Shown: positions 36,317-50,321, counted from the first letter of the stretch. The stretch: 64,000 nt of DNA from Bagarius yarrelli (GCA_005784505.1 VCAZ01000008.1:6435763-6499762), one strand, 5' to 3'. Notes: generated by a model not told the origin, from the sequence alone. Numbers and translations: made by a program.

Positions 36317-39187
36317 TAAGATATAAATCTCACTAGAAAAATATGTCCCGAAGATGTCACTTATGGCTCGGAACAGTTATGGATTCAAATCACTCATTGA
36401 GCAGATCCGAATCTCACGAGTCTGACGAGATTCTGACAGCTTTTGCTATGGACCTTCCACTAGAGGGCACTCACACAATCCCTAGAATTCACAGAATCCT
36501 CGGACTCAATAATCCCATCCCCTGGATCCGGCATTACGAGTTCGACGGATTCACTGAATCTGATTATTTAGATGAATCGGGTGAATCTGTACCAGCGATT
36601 TGGAAATTTAATTGGGTACCACTGGTCATGATTCTTTGAACATAATTAAGCTAGTAAAAATTAGATAAGTAGCAGCTGTGTGTCAAAGTAACCTGAATCA
36701 TTGAGAAGAATAAACTAAATGGGTGACTCCTTTGACTTAAGCACTAAAGATATATGCATATGTAACACTCACAGAAAGAAAAAAAAGGAAGAGTGGGAAA
36801 GAGTGGAGCTTACGCATTGTTGTGTAGAGGATATCACCGAGGGCCCACAGACTAAAACAAGGCCTCGATTTGTGTGAGAGAGCAGAAGGTGAATAGGCTT
36901 ATATAAGAACTGTTGTTTTTTTCTTTTCAAACAAGGGGTCAGCATTCGGTTTTAATGGGAAATTATTTTAAGGATAGATATCTTACAAGGACATTCAGTT
37001 TTAATGGTAAATCATTTTTAATGAGGAGACTGCACCTTTCAAGGTCATTGTAACCCTGGAATAAGGGGAAAAAATAAAAGTTTGGAAATAATGGGAACTT
37101 GTTGGTTAAAAATTGGGGGGGGGGCTGAAATTCGACAAGTATAAAAGGGCTGGATTGACAGTAAATTTTTGCATTTGCCTTGGTATTGTCTTTACTATTG
37201 CTGAACTTTCTGTGGATCCTTTGAACGCTTGATGACTGCAATAAATTGGAGTTTTTTGCTCTTCTCATCTTGGAATTTTTATTTGTTTAAAAAGTTTATT
37301 ATTTTCTTTGACAGTTTGAGTTAAAACATAGTGATAATTGGCTCAACACGAGGCACCCCTGCAAATGTGTCTACTCAGAGACGGGCTCTGAGTTCCGACA
37401 ATGTAATCCGGATTAATCCGGATTCGCTCGTCTCTACTTCCAGTTTAGACTGCAGGCACTTTGGGTTTAAATCCAATTACAGTAACATAACTGGATATTC
37501 GTAGCACTAAACAGATTTACATAGTAGCATTTTATGTCTCCCCAAGGTATGCTAAAGTTCTATACATGTCCCAGGCATGGAAAAGCAGAACAGATCTAAA
37601 GTCTGATGTTCAGCCCAGCTGGCAGCTTCACAGGTCTGTTGTCAGTTTTAGGACAGCAGTGGCAGAAAAGCACTTTAACACCTTGTATGAACCTTTCAGA
37701 CTTGGTAGTATAATACACAGGTTGAGTTTCCTTGTGCACAGCAGGATCGTTACTAAAACAGACAAGCAGCTTGTACGCTGTTTGATGGGTCGCTCAGGAT
37801 TCTGGAGCTGATTTAGGAGACATTCCTCCAGACTTTTCTTCTCACTTACACTATTTCTACCTCACACTAGACCTCTTAACACAAGCCAGATGACTCCACT
37901 GGAATAAAGTCAAGGAAGGAAAATTATCTTCTCGGTTTACAGCAGTAAATATTTTCTCCGGTTTAAAGGTAACTGGAAACAGCCACAGCTGGATGAAGAG
38001 AGGAGAAGAGACAAAGCTCCTGCTGTTTTTTCTCTCCCACACTTTCTTGGCAAGAAAAAAATTAGATACAAATTCAGCTTCTGCAATACTCATGATGAAA
38101 GAATGAAGAAAGAATAAAGGACCACCCTGCTTGTCAAGGGTTCTGCTTCGATTAAAAACCTTGGGATCGTAGCAATATATGTATAGACAAGGTTAACATT
38201 TTTATCTAATAAATTGGGAGCTTGAGATTTCCAGAATCTGATCCAAAAATTTGTGTTTATTGTCCATTATTTTTAATGTGATGCCTCATTGTCTATCCCT
38301 AACTTTAAAAAAATCCTGTTTCTACTCTCACACAAAAGGGTCTTAAGAGATTCCTGTAGCGACTCCGATTGATTCCTTCCAGATGTTCCTTTACATCCTG
38401 ATTCAACCAAACATCCACTCCAGATTATGGACAGCAGAACACAAAGCAGTGCTGCATGTTCTTCATCAGACTCCTCAACACTCCTCTCATCTCCTATAAA
38501 GCCGTTGCCACCAGATGTCTCGTTACATCCTCTCCTGCCCAAATATGCGCTCTGTTATTAAATATTTCTTCTATTGGCCTAGGAAGTTCACTACCTGTTT
38601 CTCGTCTCCATCACCTTTTACATAAGAAGCCACCAACGGTTTGGATGAGAGCGTTGTATTCTCATGGTTTTGATGGAACCAAATGCAAAAACAATTTATA
38701 GATAACAGATAATGTGTAGCGAACAGGTATGAGTAATAGTGAGACAGTTGGGTTTAAATCAGAGCCTTCAGGTCAAAGATTCTTTGATTTTGCGAGATTT
38801 CTTGTGAAAAATATCATCAAACTTACAAAATAGCAAGCAAAAAAAAAATCTTTCTTTAAGACGCATAAAAAAGGGTTATTCATTTAAATGATTAAACGCT
38901 GTATCCTGTTCAACCTATGTAAATGTTTGCAGAATGTGTGTATTAAAAATGTGCAGACTTTGCAGAGTTTACATGAATTTGCATTAATTTAGAAGAATTG
39001 CAAAAATGTGAAACCTGTGAGTGTCTGATTTCTATAGCTGGTCTTTATGTTCTACATGACTTCTGCTTTTAGGATACAAGAAAGCACTTGCAAGTGAATG
39101 GGAGGTTTTTACATTTATGTGCAAACACAAAAATAATAACAACATTAACAACAACAATGCTACTACTACTACTACTAAAAATAATAG
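36317..39187. other. Intergenic, mostly unique
   Basis: Contains a stretch rich in GATTC/GAATC motifs (36380-36620) and a 20-bp palindrome at 37405-37424. Open frames at 37566 and 38273-38701 show no recognisable protein. Confidence 0.45.
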
Positions 39188-39529
39188 GGATAACTAATAC
39201 CATTTTTTAAAGACTGAGTACGAGTACTGGTATTTTTTCCCTGGTACTTGTTGATACCGCTACCTTGTTTTGTGAGATTATTTGTATGGCCCTCGGTTTA
39301 TCTCTTAGCATTTTCTTGTATTTTGCAAGGGTTCAATTTTAGGTGTTTTATCAAATGACTCATGCATGGGTTGTTATCATTCTTTCGGAAATATTTCCAC
39401 ACCTCTGAGTCTAAAATGTTGTCACTGCAGCCGCAGTCTTTGTGCACTGAAACTTCTGTCGGTTTTCGGTATAAGAATGTATAAATAAGAACATGAGCTC
39501 AGTATCTCAGTATATATCAGTGCATCCCT
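39188..39529. mobile_element. hAT-like MITE, related to 26673
   Basis: Left side GAGTACGAGTACTGGTATTT and GTTGATACCGCTACC; right end ATATATCAGTGCATCCC. Longer and more decayed than the trib1 intron copy. Confidence 0.5.
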
Positions 39530-39859
39530 TAATAATAATAATATTAATACAAATAATAATAATTATTATTATAACTGTTGAAAATGGGATTTAAGAAAAA
39601 AAAAGAGAAAAATTTACTTATTTTGAACCTCAAGTGATGTAGCTGAGTTTGACGAACTGACAAATTCAGATTTCATACCTCAGGCTGCCATCTGTCAGCT
39701 TTGCCCCCAGTGTTTCCGGGAAGTGGAGGGTTAATATTTATTTTTAAGACGGCACAAGTTTAAGCTATGCTTATTTCTGACTCAGATACACAAATAATAC
39801 TAAGAGCGCTAGATATAAACGTAGCATAAACGTAACACATGATTTTATTTAGCGTTTAA

Positions 39860-40551
39860 TAAAACTATGTCGATATTTTTTTTTTTTACAATTGTTTATC
39901 GATATTAAAATCCCTGTTATTAATACATTTTTTCATTCATTTATTCTTTTATTCCCTAATTTGGGGTCTGCTGGACTCTATCCCAGCCATCTCTGAAAGG
40001 GCTAAAGGCAGGACGGGTACACCCTGGGCAGGTCGCCAGTCCATCACAGGGCCACATGGGTAATTTGGAATCACCAATCAATCTAACATACATGTTTTTG
40101 GACTGTGGGAGGAAACCGGAGAACCCGGTGTAAACACACGCAAGCAGGGGAGAACATGCAAACTCCACACAAAAAGAAACCCCGGCCAAGGAATTCAACC
40201 CAGGCCTTCTTGCTGTGTGGCAACAGTGCTAATCACTAAGCCACTATGTTCACCTTAGTATTAATACATATTTAATTTATGTTTTAAACTGCTTTTGTTT
40301 ACATTCCTTCCTCCTTCTAGTTGTTGCTGACGCATGCGGCCATTGTTTCAGAATGAAAACATGGCAGAAAAAAATTAAGGGCGCCTTCGGCTTTGTATTG
40401 ATTATATTTGTTATAAAATTTTTTTGTTTCATTCAAGTATCGCAATGTATTGCAGTATGTATTTTATTGCAATATATCGTGATATATTGTATTGTGACCC
40501 GTGTATCGTGACATATCATATCGTGAGACCCTTACACAATACACAGCCCTA
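39860..40551. mobile_element. hAT-like 'ATCG' element split by a SINE
   Basis: The left part (TATGTCGATATTTTT, TTATCGATATTAAAATCC) and the right part (TATCGTGATATATTG, ending ACACAGCCCT) frame the SINE at 39929-40258. Without the SINE the element is about 350 bp. Confidence 0.65.
39929..40258 (-). mobile_element. SINE family C, full length, with 11-bp TSD
   Basis: A reverse-orientation copy of the 529-880 family. TATTAATACAT flanks it at 39918-39928 and 40259-40269 as a perfect target-site duplication. It sits inside an older hAT-like element. Confidence 0.88.
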
Positions 40552-41591
40552 GTAATAAAGTATAAGAAGGTAAAATACACTGCTGAATGTCAATGAAATA
40601 AAAGGACTTATTATTACTATGTTATTATAATATAAGCCTAATATAATATTATTAGGATTAAGCAAGCTTTGAGACAACAGAAGGTTTCAGAAAAAAAAAA
40701 TTCACTAAGTGCACCTCAGTGTCTATTTGATATGAGCCAGTGACGCCTTTTGGAGGGCAACATTACACATAAATTTCATGTAAAACATTTGCACAACCAC
40801 ACATGGAAATTTCTTTTTTTGCCTGTGGCGATTTTGTGCTTACAAAGCTTATGGAGGCGGGGTTTTCTTACAAAATTCGGATGCATTACTCAATAAAACA
40901 CCAGTTCACTGTAGTGTAATCTGAAAAGAAGTTATTAAAATTTTAACATTGTATTGCTTCATTCATCTGTGACTGCAGGGTTGCTACTGTATGTAATTTC
41001 ACACAAATACTTACTGCAAAAAAAAAAGAAAGAAAAGAAATATAGTTGGTCACGTTAAATCAATCAAAATTTCAACTGAAAGCTTTTCCTTCCGATCTCA
41101 TTAAACGCAAACATGAATGAAATACAGCTTCTTTTAGACTCGCACACACTCATTAAAAAGCTCTTTTTGTTCATTCACAGACTACAAGCGCTGAAAGAAC
41201 ATTTCTACATCTGAAATTTGCAGAATTTGAATAACTGCTCTGTCTGATAGGAACCTTTAGCCGTGTGTTGGTTACAAAACAATGGCGCAATAGCAGCGTG
41301 ACTCAGAAAGAAAATCTGTTTACTGGAAGTTCCATCCGAAATGAATAGATGTTTTCATTTTGCCACAACAATAAGACAAAGCATTATTTCATTTTCTTGT
41401 AGACATGAGTGTAATAAGCCTGCGGTTTGTTTTTATAAATAAGAGTTTAACTCATGCGCATAGTCCAACGTTGAGTAGTGTTTAAAGGGGAGAAAGTTCT
41501 CAATGCATCAATCTGCAGTAAGTGTCATGACATTTTTATGCATTGGCCTTTTTTTTTTTTTTTAGCAGATACAGTGAACAGTGTTGCATTG

Positions 41592-41970
41592 AGGCTGTGT
41601 GAAAATATCGATACGGCTAACTATCATGATAATTTTTTTCACTATAGTGCATTGATATTCCAACCTCTGGTATCGTGACATATCGTTTTAAAATGTTTTA
41701 TATCAAACAAGTTACATTTAAATAATATGTAATGTAATTAAAACCTTTAGATTTTATTGAATTATCTCTCTGCTACTGTTGTAGCCTTAGTTTCCTGACA
41801 CATACAGTCATTGTCACATAATGGAAAAAATATGGGCGCATCCGAACATACATTTATTTTGTTTTTAGCAATGTTATTTGACGTATCGCAATGCACTGCA
41901 ATTTATCGTGATTTATTGCATCGGGACCCATGTATCGTGATGTGTATCATATCGTGAGGGCCTTGCCAAC
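41592..41970. mobile_element. hAT-like 'ATCG' element
   Basis: GAGGCTGTGTGAAAATATCG at the left and GTGTATCATATCGTGAGGGC at the right, with an inner block (TTAGCAATGTTATTTGACG) close to that of the 39860 copy. Confidence 0.6.
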
Positions 41971-43029
41971 ATACAGTCATATGTTACTAATAATAAAAAC
42001 AAAAATATAGTAACACTTATACTATTAAAAGGCAAATATAATGAAACCCCTTTGCCCTCATTGGATACAGCAATGCAAATGGTGGGTCAGGAAGTCGAGT
42101 ATTCTAATGCTAACAAAATTTATAATTTGACTCAGGAAGTGTGGTGTGATTGTTGGTGCCAGATAGGCTACTTTGATCTAGCCTCGAGGTTTCCTGAGAT
42201 TTTGTACATACAGCAGTCTGAAGACTTTACGGATGATGTTGGGAAAACAAAAACCAGCTTCTGCAGTTAGAAACATGTTTTTAATGAAAAAAAAAAATCA
42301 GATCAAATCAGAGTTTGAGCTGACAGAAAAACTGTGATAACCTAGTTAACCGCACTGTCTAACTGCTATAAACAGAAATGCGTCCCAACATGTTAAATCC
42401 CATTAAGATCTTACTAATACAGCAGTTAGCATGAGTATTTACCCTCTTTAACTGCCCATTCTAATGTACAGAGTATGTGCCAGACATGTTATCAATGCCC
42501 TTGTTCTGAGTCTATTTACCGGGCAGTGTATCAGATGACCGCTGCTCAGTGGAACTGCTGGATAATCAGTAAACACGGGATTCCCAGTACTTTCACAATC
42601 GGATGCTCTCCTTATAATAAGTAAGCGAGTCACATCCCCAGGCTTTTGATAACAGTGTGTGGCACCCATCTGTGTGTGTGTGTTTGCCCTCAGACATATT
42701 GACAGGGATGCAGCGTTGGCCACTTTAGCACTAAAGCCTGATGTTTGTTCTCAGTAATGAGAGTCCTGTGGAAAAGGGCTGCATTTGCATTGGTTTCCAT
42801 TAACAGCTGTTTCCTTTGTCCTCCTGTTTCTGTGTCAGCACAGGTGATTATGCCTGGCATTTATGCACTACCTAAAGCTTTATACACACAGAGGGGCCTA
42901 TCGCATGATTTAGGAAAGATTAGTGAAGCCAAATGACAATTTTTTTCACTAAATATGCACAACTGTTAGAAATAAGTAATAGACACATCTAGAGTGTGCT
43001 TTTATAGAAAATTGATAAATGATATTAGG

Positions 43030-43348
43030 CCTGGTTCTTGCCAACCATAGAAGGATGGGCAGACAGATATCCCAGGTGGGCAATTTTTGGGGGTGGGGTT
43101 GAGGAAATAGATACTAAAATTCAACTAATTGAATTATGTAATAGCGAAAATATTGTTGTACTAATATTCTTGGCTTGATTAATAGGACGTATTACATTGT
43201 CAATTTAAGCATAGATATATTTTTGAAATGTTAAATGAAGAGTTGTTTTCAGTGTTAAGAATGGATTATGACTGGACTAATAAACAAAAATTCTGGCAAT
43301 ATTATAATCTTTTTAAAGTTGGAGTAAAGTTTGGGCCAAATAAATAGA

Positions 43349-43381
<33 letters not shown>

Positions 43382-43560
43382 TGTGATTGGTCAGGGCTTT
43401 CTAATAAATAACAAATAACTACAAAAAAGATTGTACAAAAGAAAATAAAAAATGTATATATGTATACCGCTGTCTTTACCAAATTTCGATTAGGTGGGCA
43501 AGACAGACATTTGGGTGGGCTCAGTCCGCCCCTGCCCATGCCTAGAGCCTGCTTTGAATG
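43030..43560. mobile_element. Possible non-autonomous DNA element
   Basis: GGATGGGCAGACAGATATCC and AGGTGGGCAAGACAGACATT sit at the two sides, with a GATA tract at 43345-43368 inside. The repeat pairing is imperfect, so the call is tentative. Confidence 0.35.
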
Positions 43561-44780
43561 ATAGAATGGTTGAGTTTTTTGGTAGAACTGTAAAGGCAAA
43601 ACACTATGTTAGTGAGAAAACAAAAAAAGAAAGTCTTATATCCTGAGAGACCCTATGGTGGAAAACTTATTGACTGCTACAGAGTGCTGGTTGTGGAGAC
43701 TCATTCATTAATGATTAAATAAATGTCTTCATATAGAGAGGATATAAAAAGAATTCATACTATGATAGAAGCGATCTTGCATTAATAAAGGAATTAATAC
43801 AAGAATAAATTCTAAAAAATAATAATAATAAAAAAAACATACAGAGGCCTCATTTGAATTTCCTGAGTCTCTTAAAATTCATTCTGTGTGCTGTCTGATT
43901 TTGTAATCTCTTTTAACAGAATTAAAAACAGTTCCTGGTATTGAACCCTTTTGAAGCTTATTATTAAGCTTTCGTGTACCGTAATACACCAAATACTACA
44001 AAAAAATCAAAGCTTTTCCTGTTTAATATTAACTACTAATTAACAGTTGTTTTCATTTTTAATGAATATCTTTCTGTGTAAATAATTATTCCAGGCTAGA
44101 CCTGCCAATACTTTGCTACTCCGCCTCGTATTATATGCAAACTTGGCTACAAAAAAAGGAGGGACCTTTACGCTGTGATTTTACGGTATATGAACACTTT
44201 AAAGGAAGGAGCCTGCCCATAAATGTAGCGAAACATTAGTGTTTAGCAACCTCTTGGTTGCACAACCAGGCTTTCAAACGAAAGTAAATTGTGCAAGTGA
44301 GGCAGATTAAAACCTGTGACATCAGTGGAAAAAAAAAGTGGAGGTTGTATGCGTCTACACGCTCCCTCACCCCTTTCTCAGAAGGCTGCTATTTGCTCTG
44401 GGCAAATGGGCCAATTGCACAACTGTTCAAACGGCTTCTCACAACAAGCTGCGGTAAACAGGCACCAATGAAAGGAGTACTGATTTACACACCGCTTCCT
44501 AAAAACAAATCCTTTTAATTCCTTCTGTAGTGACAAGCTTTTCACTCTGTCTGTCTCTCCTGGCAAGAGCAAAATCGATCAAAACATCATTACTCTCATG
44601 TAAGGAGTTGAATTAGGTAATTTTATGTTTGGTGTAAAAGTAACTTTTGTAGTACTTTAAGTAAAAATCCTCTTCTCTCTGTCTCTGTCTCTCTTTCATG
44701 CACGAATGAGGGTTATGTAGAAGACTCACTCAAGCTTTGTGTCTCGGGCATGGCCACTTGTGAAATTCCTAAAATTATAA
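43561..44780. other. Intergenic, no feature seen
   Basis: No repeat family or coding signal recognised. Confidence 0.5.
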
Positions 44781-45560
44781 ATAGGTATGCTTTGCATTAC
44801 AAATGAGGATCTCGGTCTGAAATTTTCCCAAGCAGACAGTTTTATTATTACTCACAGCAGCACGGGTGGCGTGTGGGTCTCCGTCTTTGGCCTCATCCAT
44901 GTGAAAATCTTGAAAGCTTTACAACACAAAAGGCTCTTTATTACACATCCTGTGTTGACCGGGGCGAACTGTCTATAGACGGGAATTACAGAATGTATAA
45001 ACATAAATAGCGTGGTGTTCTGGCTGAGGAGGCCAACATGTAGCCGGCGGCAGAAGGGCAGGGGTGGGGGGGACTGTATTGTGCAATCAATGGGCTTGGT
45101 TAATTACCTTGGGATAAAATAAAAGCTCCATGGCAACCTTTTGACATTTTCCAAAACAAGCCTCCCTTCACTCCTTCCGCTGCCAGAACACAGCCAATTC
45201 TCCTCCGCTACCAGTGTGATTAGGGCTCTCTATTTATTCCTGACCGCCCATGTTTGGAACTATAGCCTGAATGCTGCTTTACATGCTCCGACTACCAGTG
45301 ACCCACTTGACATGGCTAATTTTAGGCATGCACTGAATGCTGCCAACAAGTTTTCTTAAGCGTTTGTCCGTCCACGTTTAATGGAGTGAAAAGGTGCTTC
45401 AAGTGAACCGCGGAAAGCGATCTCGGCTGCATGTGTGGTCTTAAGGAGTTGGAACGTATTTCATGCTGTTGGACAAATCCTGTTGGATTTTTTTCTTAAT
45501 TAGTGGCCTGTGCTGCGCTAGCAGTGTAACCACAGGGGCTGTCAAAAAGTATTTTATTAG
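44780..45560. promoter_or_regulatory. Candidate conserved non-coding element
   Basis: High-complexity, repeat-free sequence inside an AT-rich desert. It holds homeodomain-type TTAATTA motifs (TTAATTACC near 45100, TTAATTAGTGG near 45497) and an RFX-like CCATGGCAAC at 45128-45137. Regulatory function is inferred from composition only. Confidence 0.3.
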
Positions 45561-45810
45561 CTTCATGGATCCATTTCTTATTGCAAAGCATGATATTTAG
45601 GTTCAGATCAGATTGCTAATGATTGTATATTATTTTGTTGGCAGTGGTGTGGTAGGCCGGCTCCTATCCCAGAGGTCTTTTATGTCTGTGTAACCTTCTG
45701 GCTTTCCCTATTAGTTATGCTGCTGGAGTCTTGCCGGAGTCGCCAACTACACAATACGTCTTTAACTTATATAAAGATACATTTAATAATTATCTTAATA
45801 ATAACACTTA

Positions 45811-45814
<4 letters not shown>

Positions 45815-45844
<30 letters not shown>
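45815..45844 (+). repeat. (TC)n microsatellite
   Basis: About 15 TC units. Confidence 0.9.
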
Positions 45845-45849
<5 letters not shown>

Positions 45850-45899
45850 AAATTTGAGGCACTTTGAGGATGGCTTGGGACTTCATTGATCCATGACTA

Positions 45900-45996
45900 C
45901 AGTTTACATTACATTTGATCATTACAATATTTGCACCTTTCACTGTTAATGTCTATTGTTAAAAGCGCTATACAAATAAAATTTGAATAGAATTAA
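45900..45996 (+). mobile_element. LINE tail fragment
   Basis: Ends AAAAGCGCTATACAAATAAA followed by TTTGAATAGAATT, the standard end of several fish LINEs. Confidence 0.5.
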
Positions 45997-47884
45997 GTGT
46001 AGGTCCCTAACGAAGCACACACAGATACACATTTGACTGAAACCTCTAACCTTTAAGACCCAGATCATCTTATGCTTAAGAAGGCTTTAGGTAATTTGGA
46101 TAGTAGGAAGTAGAAAGTTAAAGTAGCATGTCAATCTGTTTAATACTGATAAAATTATTTTTATGCTTTTTTTTTTTTGCTGTACAGATGTTCTAGCCAC
46201 ACAAGCATGCATGAATAAATCCTGCAGGTATTACACAAGTCAGCCGTAGCTCAGCACAAACTATTGACTTTAATTAATTCTAATTCTTTAATTCTACTAC
46301 AAAAGTGCTTTAGACTTTATGCTTGTCTGATCGACGGAGGACGATCATAATCATGACTTTTTTTTCCTGATCGACCTTTAACAACTTTTTTATTCATAAA
46401 ACCCCCTGTGGATTGATTTCTCTCGATCTCCTCAGGCTGCACTGTTGTGTGTGTGTGTGTATGGACTGTAAGGCGCTGTAAAACACTTTAAACACGGGAA
46501 TTACTGCTTACAGCCTTTTTATAGCTATGCATAAAAGGGTCACATTGTTTTCACAGCGATATTAAAGCAGAGCAGAAAACAAACAAGGAGATGGAAAGCT
46601 ACTAAACGTGCTTTAAAGAACATAAAGGCTACAAACTGAACTGCTGTCAGTTCTAAGCTTTCGGGATCAGTTGAGAGCTTAGATTCTCTCGAGCTGAGGT
46701 AATCCTTTCACAGGTCATCGTCACCTTTTTCATTCTGTCGCAATGCTACGAACCTTGTTTCTTCCGATTTTTTCCCCCTACATCCTTCTGCTTCATCAGA
46801 GATACAACAAATGTCTTGTTGTGTCCAGAAAGTAAGCTCGAGACTGGCATGACGAATCTGTATGATAAACAAACATTGACACCTACGGTAAAGAAAACTT
46901 CTCACCGCCTTTCACACTCTTCCACACACCAAACACAGCACACACTATCAAGCGCCTGATGTGAAGCATATGAGGTCACAGCCGTCAGCCGACAGGTGCC
47001 TAGTAAGCTTTTGACCTCAAGGCCATCTGACAGATCGTATTAGATAAGCGCTTACGCAACACCCTTTGCTGTAGCCAAGATGCCTTTTGGAGGTTGATGT
47101 CGAAATCATTCATTGTTCAAAACAGCCTTTGCGTGACAACGGGAGCTCGAGAACAACCCTGGTTTACGTGTCAAGAGTGTCAACGGTGGTGAATTTTTTC
47201 TATTGCAAAATGCGGAATATAAATTTTTAATTGTTGAAAGAAATTCTGGAAAGAAAACAGAAAAAAAGATGTAAAATCAAAGATTAAAACTAAGCTTTTT
47301 GTAGCAAAAAAAAAAGGAAAGTTTTATACAATATACATTAAATAATAATAATAAACACAATACGTTCTTCTCCTCTTTCTAGCTCCACCATTGACACTGT
47401 TAGTGACTCACATAGACACACCCTGTCGATGCCTTCACTGTTCTTTAAAACCACAAACTGTTTTCCATTACAGCTTCTGTAAAGATGAGTCAGAGGGTGA
47501 GGAAGGAATCCTAGTCTTGGACTAACTGAAAGGGATTGAATGGATGACAGTCATTCACGCAGGTGCATCTGCTACAAACGCCTTAAAAAACGTAACTGTC
47601 CTTTTAAAAGTAAAAAAAAACAATAACAACAAAAAACCCCCACAGAACCTTTAAGTGTCGTTACATACGTTCAGTCACACGTGGTACTATGATAGTCCAG
47701 TATAACAAGTATGTTTGGGTTGGAACTTTGAGACTGACAACTATTCGAATCGCTTGTAGAAATATATAATTTCATTTCGAACCCAGCATAATATCTCACA
47801 GGTCTGTGTTTTTAAGTCATAATAAAAGAACAAGTATAATTTTAAAAAAATATTAACACATGCAGTCAAGTAATAGTCAACTTA
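45997..47884. other. Intergenic, mostly unique
   Basis: No gene; 46930-47180 is relatively GC-rich and repeat-free (AGATAAGCGCTTACGCAAC) and might be regulatory. Confidence 0.4.
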
Positions 47885-48235
47885 CCTTTATATTTATATA
47901 GCACTTAAAAAAAAATCAAAATCAAATGAGACGAGTGAAAACTCACTAAAACACCCAGTTGAACTAATATCTGTAACTTAAGAGTCCCAACTAAGCAATC
48001 CAGATTCGACTGCGGCAAGAAACCAAAACTCCATCAGTGACCAAATGGAGAGTTCTTCCTCTGACCAGACAAACCAGCAGGTTATTCCATGCTGTAGTTT
48101 CTGTAGTTTCTGTGTTTTTTCTGGATGGCGACAAGGTCATCACTGGGAAACTGCCACCGGGGCTTATTGTCTCTAAGTGCTGATCCACCAACTGGGCTGG
48201 ATACAGACTGGATCTGGTGGCGATGGTGAGCTCAG
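47885..48235 (-). mobile_element. LINE-tail-like repeat
   Basis: Second copy of the 22912-23108 repeat (GGCAAGAAACCAAAACTCCA), longer on its inner side. No coding content is recognised. Confidence 0.55.
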
Positions 48236-50321
48236 AATAAGAAGGAAAACAGACGTACTAGTGTAGATGTGTTATTTAAAGTGTTCCTGGTTCCGGTTGA
48301 CCCGATTATTGCAGCCTAACAATCCTTTAACAGATTTGGATAATGGAAATGTGTAAGTGTGTAAACCAGATACTACAAAAATACTACATCTCGTTCTTAT
48401 AGTTCTGCCACTCGGAGTGAGTTTTGTCGAACTTTCGCACACAGAGCCTATCAGTAATGTTAATCTTATTCTAGTTTCAACCTTTAACACCAGGCTTATG
48501 AGCTGTTGGCTGAACATCTACCAGATTTCTAAGAGACATTTTTGTCATGTTGTTCAACAGTCTGCCTGAAACAATGCTTTTCATTCCAAATACTTTTATA
48601 CATTAGTAAAAATAGGCCCAATATTGACAAGTTGATGTTGTAGTAATGATAATTTGTCAGTGGAATTTGTATTACTGTTACGCGGATCCCTCATTGGATA
48701 ATAAATTATAAGATTTGGTCGTCTTCTTGATGTTTGACATTTTTACAATCAGGTTCCAAAGATGATTTACGAATCACATGTTACCCCAATTACCCCCGAG
48801 CGCCCTCTAATGGTTACGATTTATACACAAACACTTGAGTGTACACAATCATTAAACGTAAAGTATTTAACATAGCAATAAACAGTTTGAGAGATTATTT
48901 TGAAAGCCCATGGTTACAGATTAAATCTGCCATGAAACAAAAAAAACACGAATCAGGTTTAGCTAGTAAAACTAACACTTGTGGAATTTAGTTGGTTAGA
49001 AGGTGTTGATTTTTTTTTTTTCTATTTTACAGGAGCTCTGACAGACATGCTAGAGGTACATTATTGTTTTATGAGTAACAGCTCAATTACAGAGAGTGGC
49101 ATGCTGGGTGCTCCTGATAATTACAGGATTATTATAGAAGTCATTTTGCAAAACTCGTTGCGTAACAAAGGAAAACCTTTAGATGGAGGTGTAAAGTTGA
49201 ATGCAAGACAAGAGATTTATACTTTTATGGAAAAAAAGTGCAGAGCAGCAGTCAGTTTTTGGATCGCAGGACAAAAAAAAAAACAAAACATTTTTGCTTC
49301 TTTATGGAAACAAAATAATAACAAGCTAATTATTAAATTACCATTTCAATGGAAGAAAAAACAAGAAATTGCTGTGGGATATAAGAACAATTCCACTGCT
49401 GTTTAAAAATGGATAGATCTCAGGGTATTAACAGTACCTTTGCCTTACACCACCTTCAAAAGCCTTTAAATGTTTCCCACCACACCTGATTGCTGTATTA
49501 CGCATCAGCCACCATTGTATTCATTTACACGACTGTGCATTTGTTTCTATATCAAATAATGGCTTCTATTTGAATAAGTAAGTGACTCACTATAGTTTGC
49601 ACACCAAACACAGCCAGTATCCAGTACAACACAAGACTGAAAAAATACTAATCTTAATCGTGCAAAGCAATTACCCTATACGACTAGTTGTAAATGCGCA
49701 GGAGTGGCTAATTATACTCCAAATAATATTTATTGTAATGTGTATCTATGACTCTGTCTCTACCAGTTTGTGCACCTGTCTCTATATATTCTGCATCCGG
49801 TAAGGCCGGATTGGTTGGGCGCGTTACAGTGAGTCACTCAGTCGATCCCCATCTCTCTCTTTCTCTCTCTCACACACACAGACACACAACGTGTCAATGA
49901 GTCACAGCATCAAGGCTGTCTTTTTTTTTTGGCTTCATTTGCTTTGCTTACATAAAAGATTGGATGTACAAATATTTTCCTAAAGCTTTCACTTCGAAGA
50001 AGCTTGCAGAAGCACAGAGAAACTGCAGATTAATCGCATATGCAGCGTGCAGCGGTTTGGAATTGTGCGATTGTGTGAGTAAAAGAAGAGGGCAGGGCAG
50101 AAGGGCGAGAGCTGATGCCCATTGCACTCCGCTTGACTCATTCATGAATGACAAAATCTATACTGACATATCTATGACAAAGAGCTGAGGGTTGGTCAGG
50201 CTTTTCTGTGCTGATACTATATACAGTATATCTGCACCCTACACTCTGTTGGAAGCAGCTTATCAGGAACCACCGTAGATCGGCATAGTCATCCTTCTTC
50301 TGATGCACTGGAAGTTTTCTA

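Noticed and set aside
36343..36639. 98-codon open frame in a GATTC-rich stretch
   Set aside because: Frame follows short repeated GAATC motifs; no protein similarity recognised.
45141..45359. 72-codon open frame inside the candidate enhancer
   Set aside because: No domain; the region reads better as non-coding regulatory DNA.
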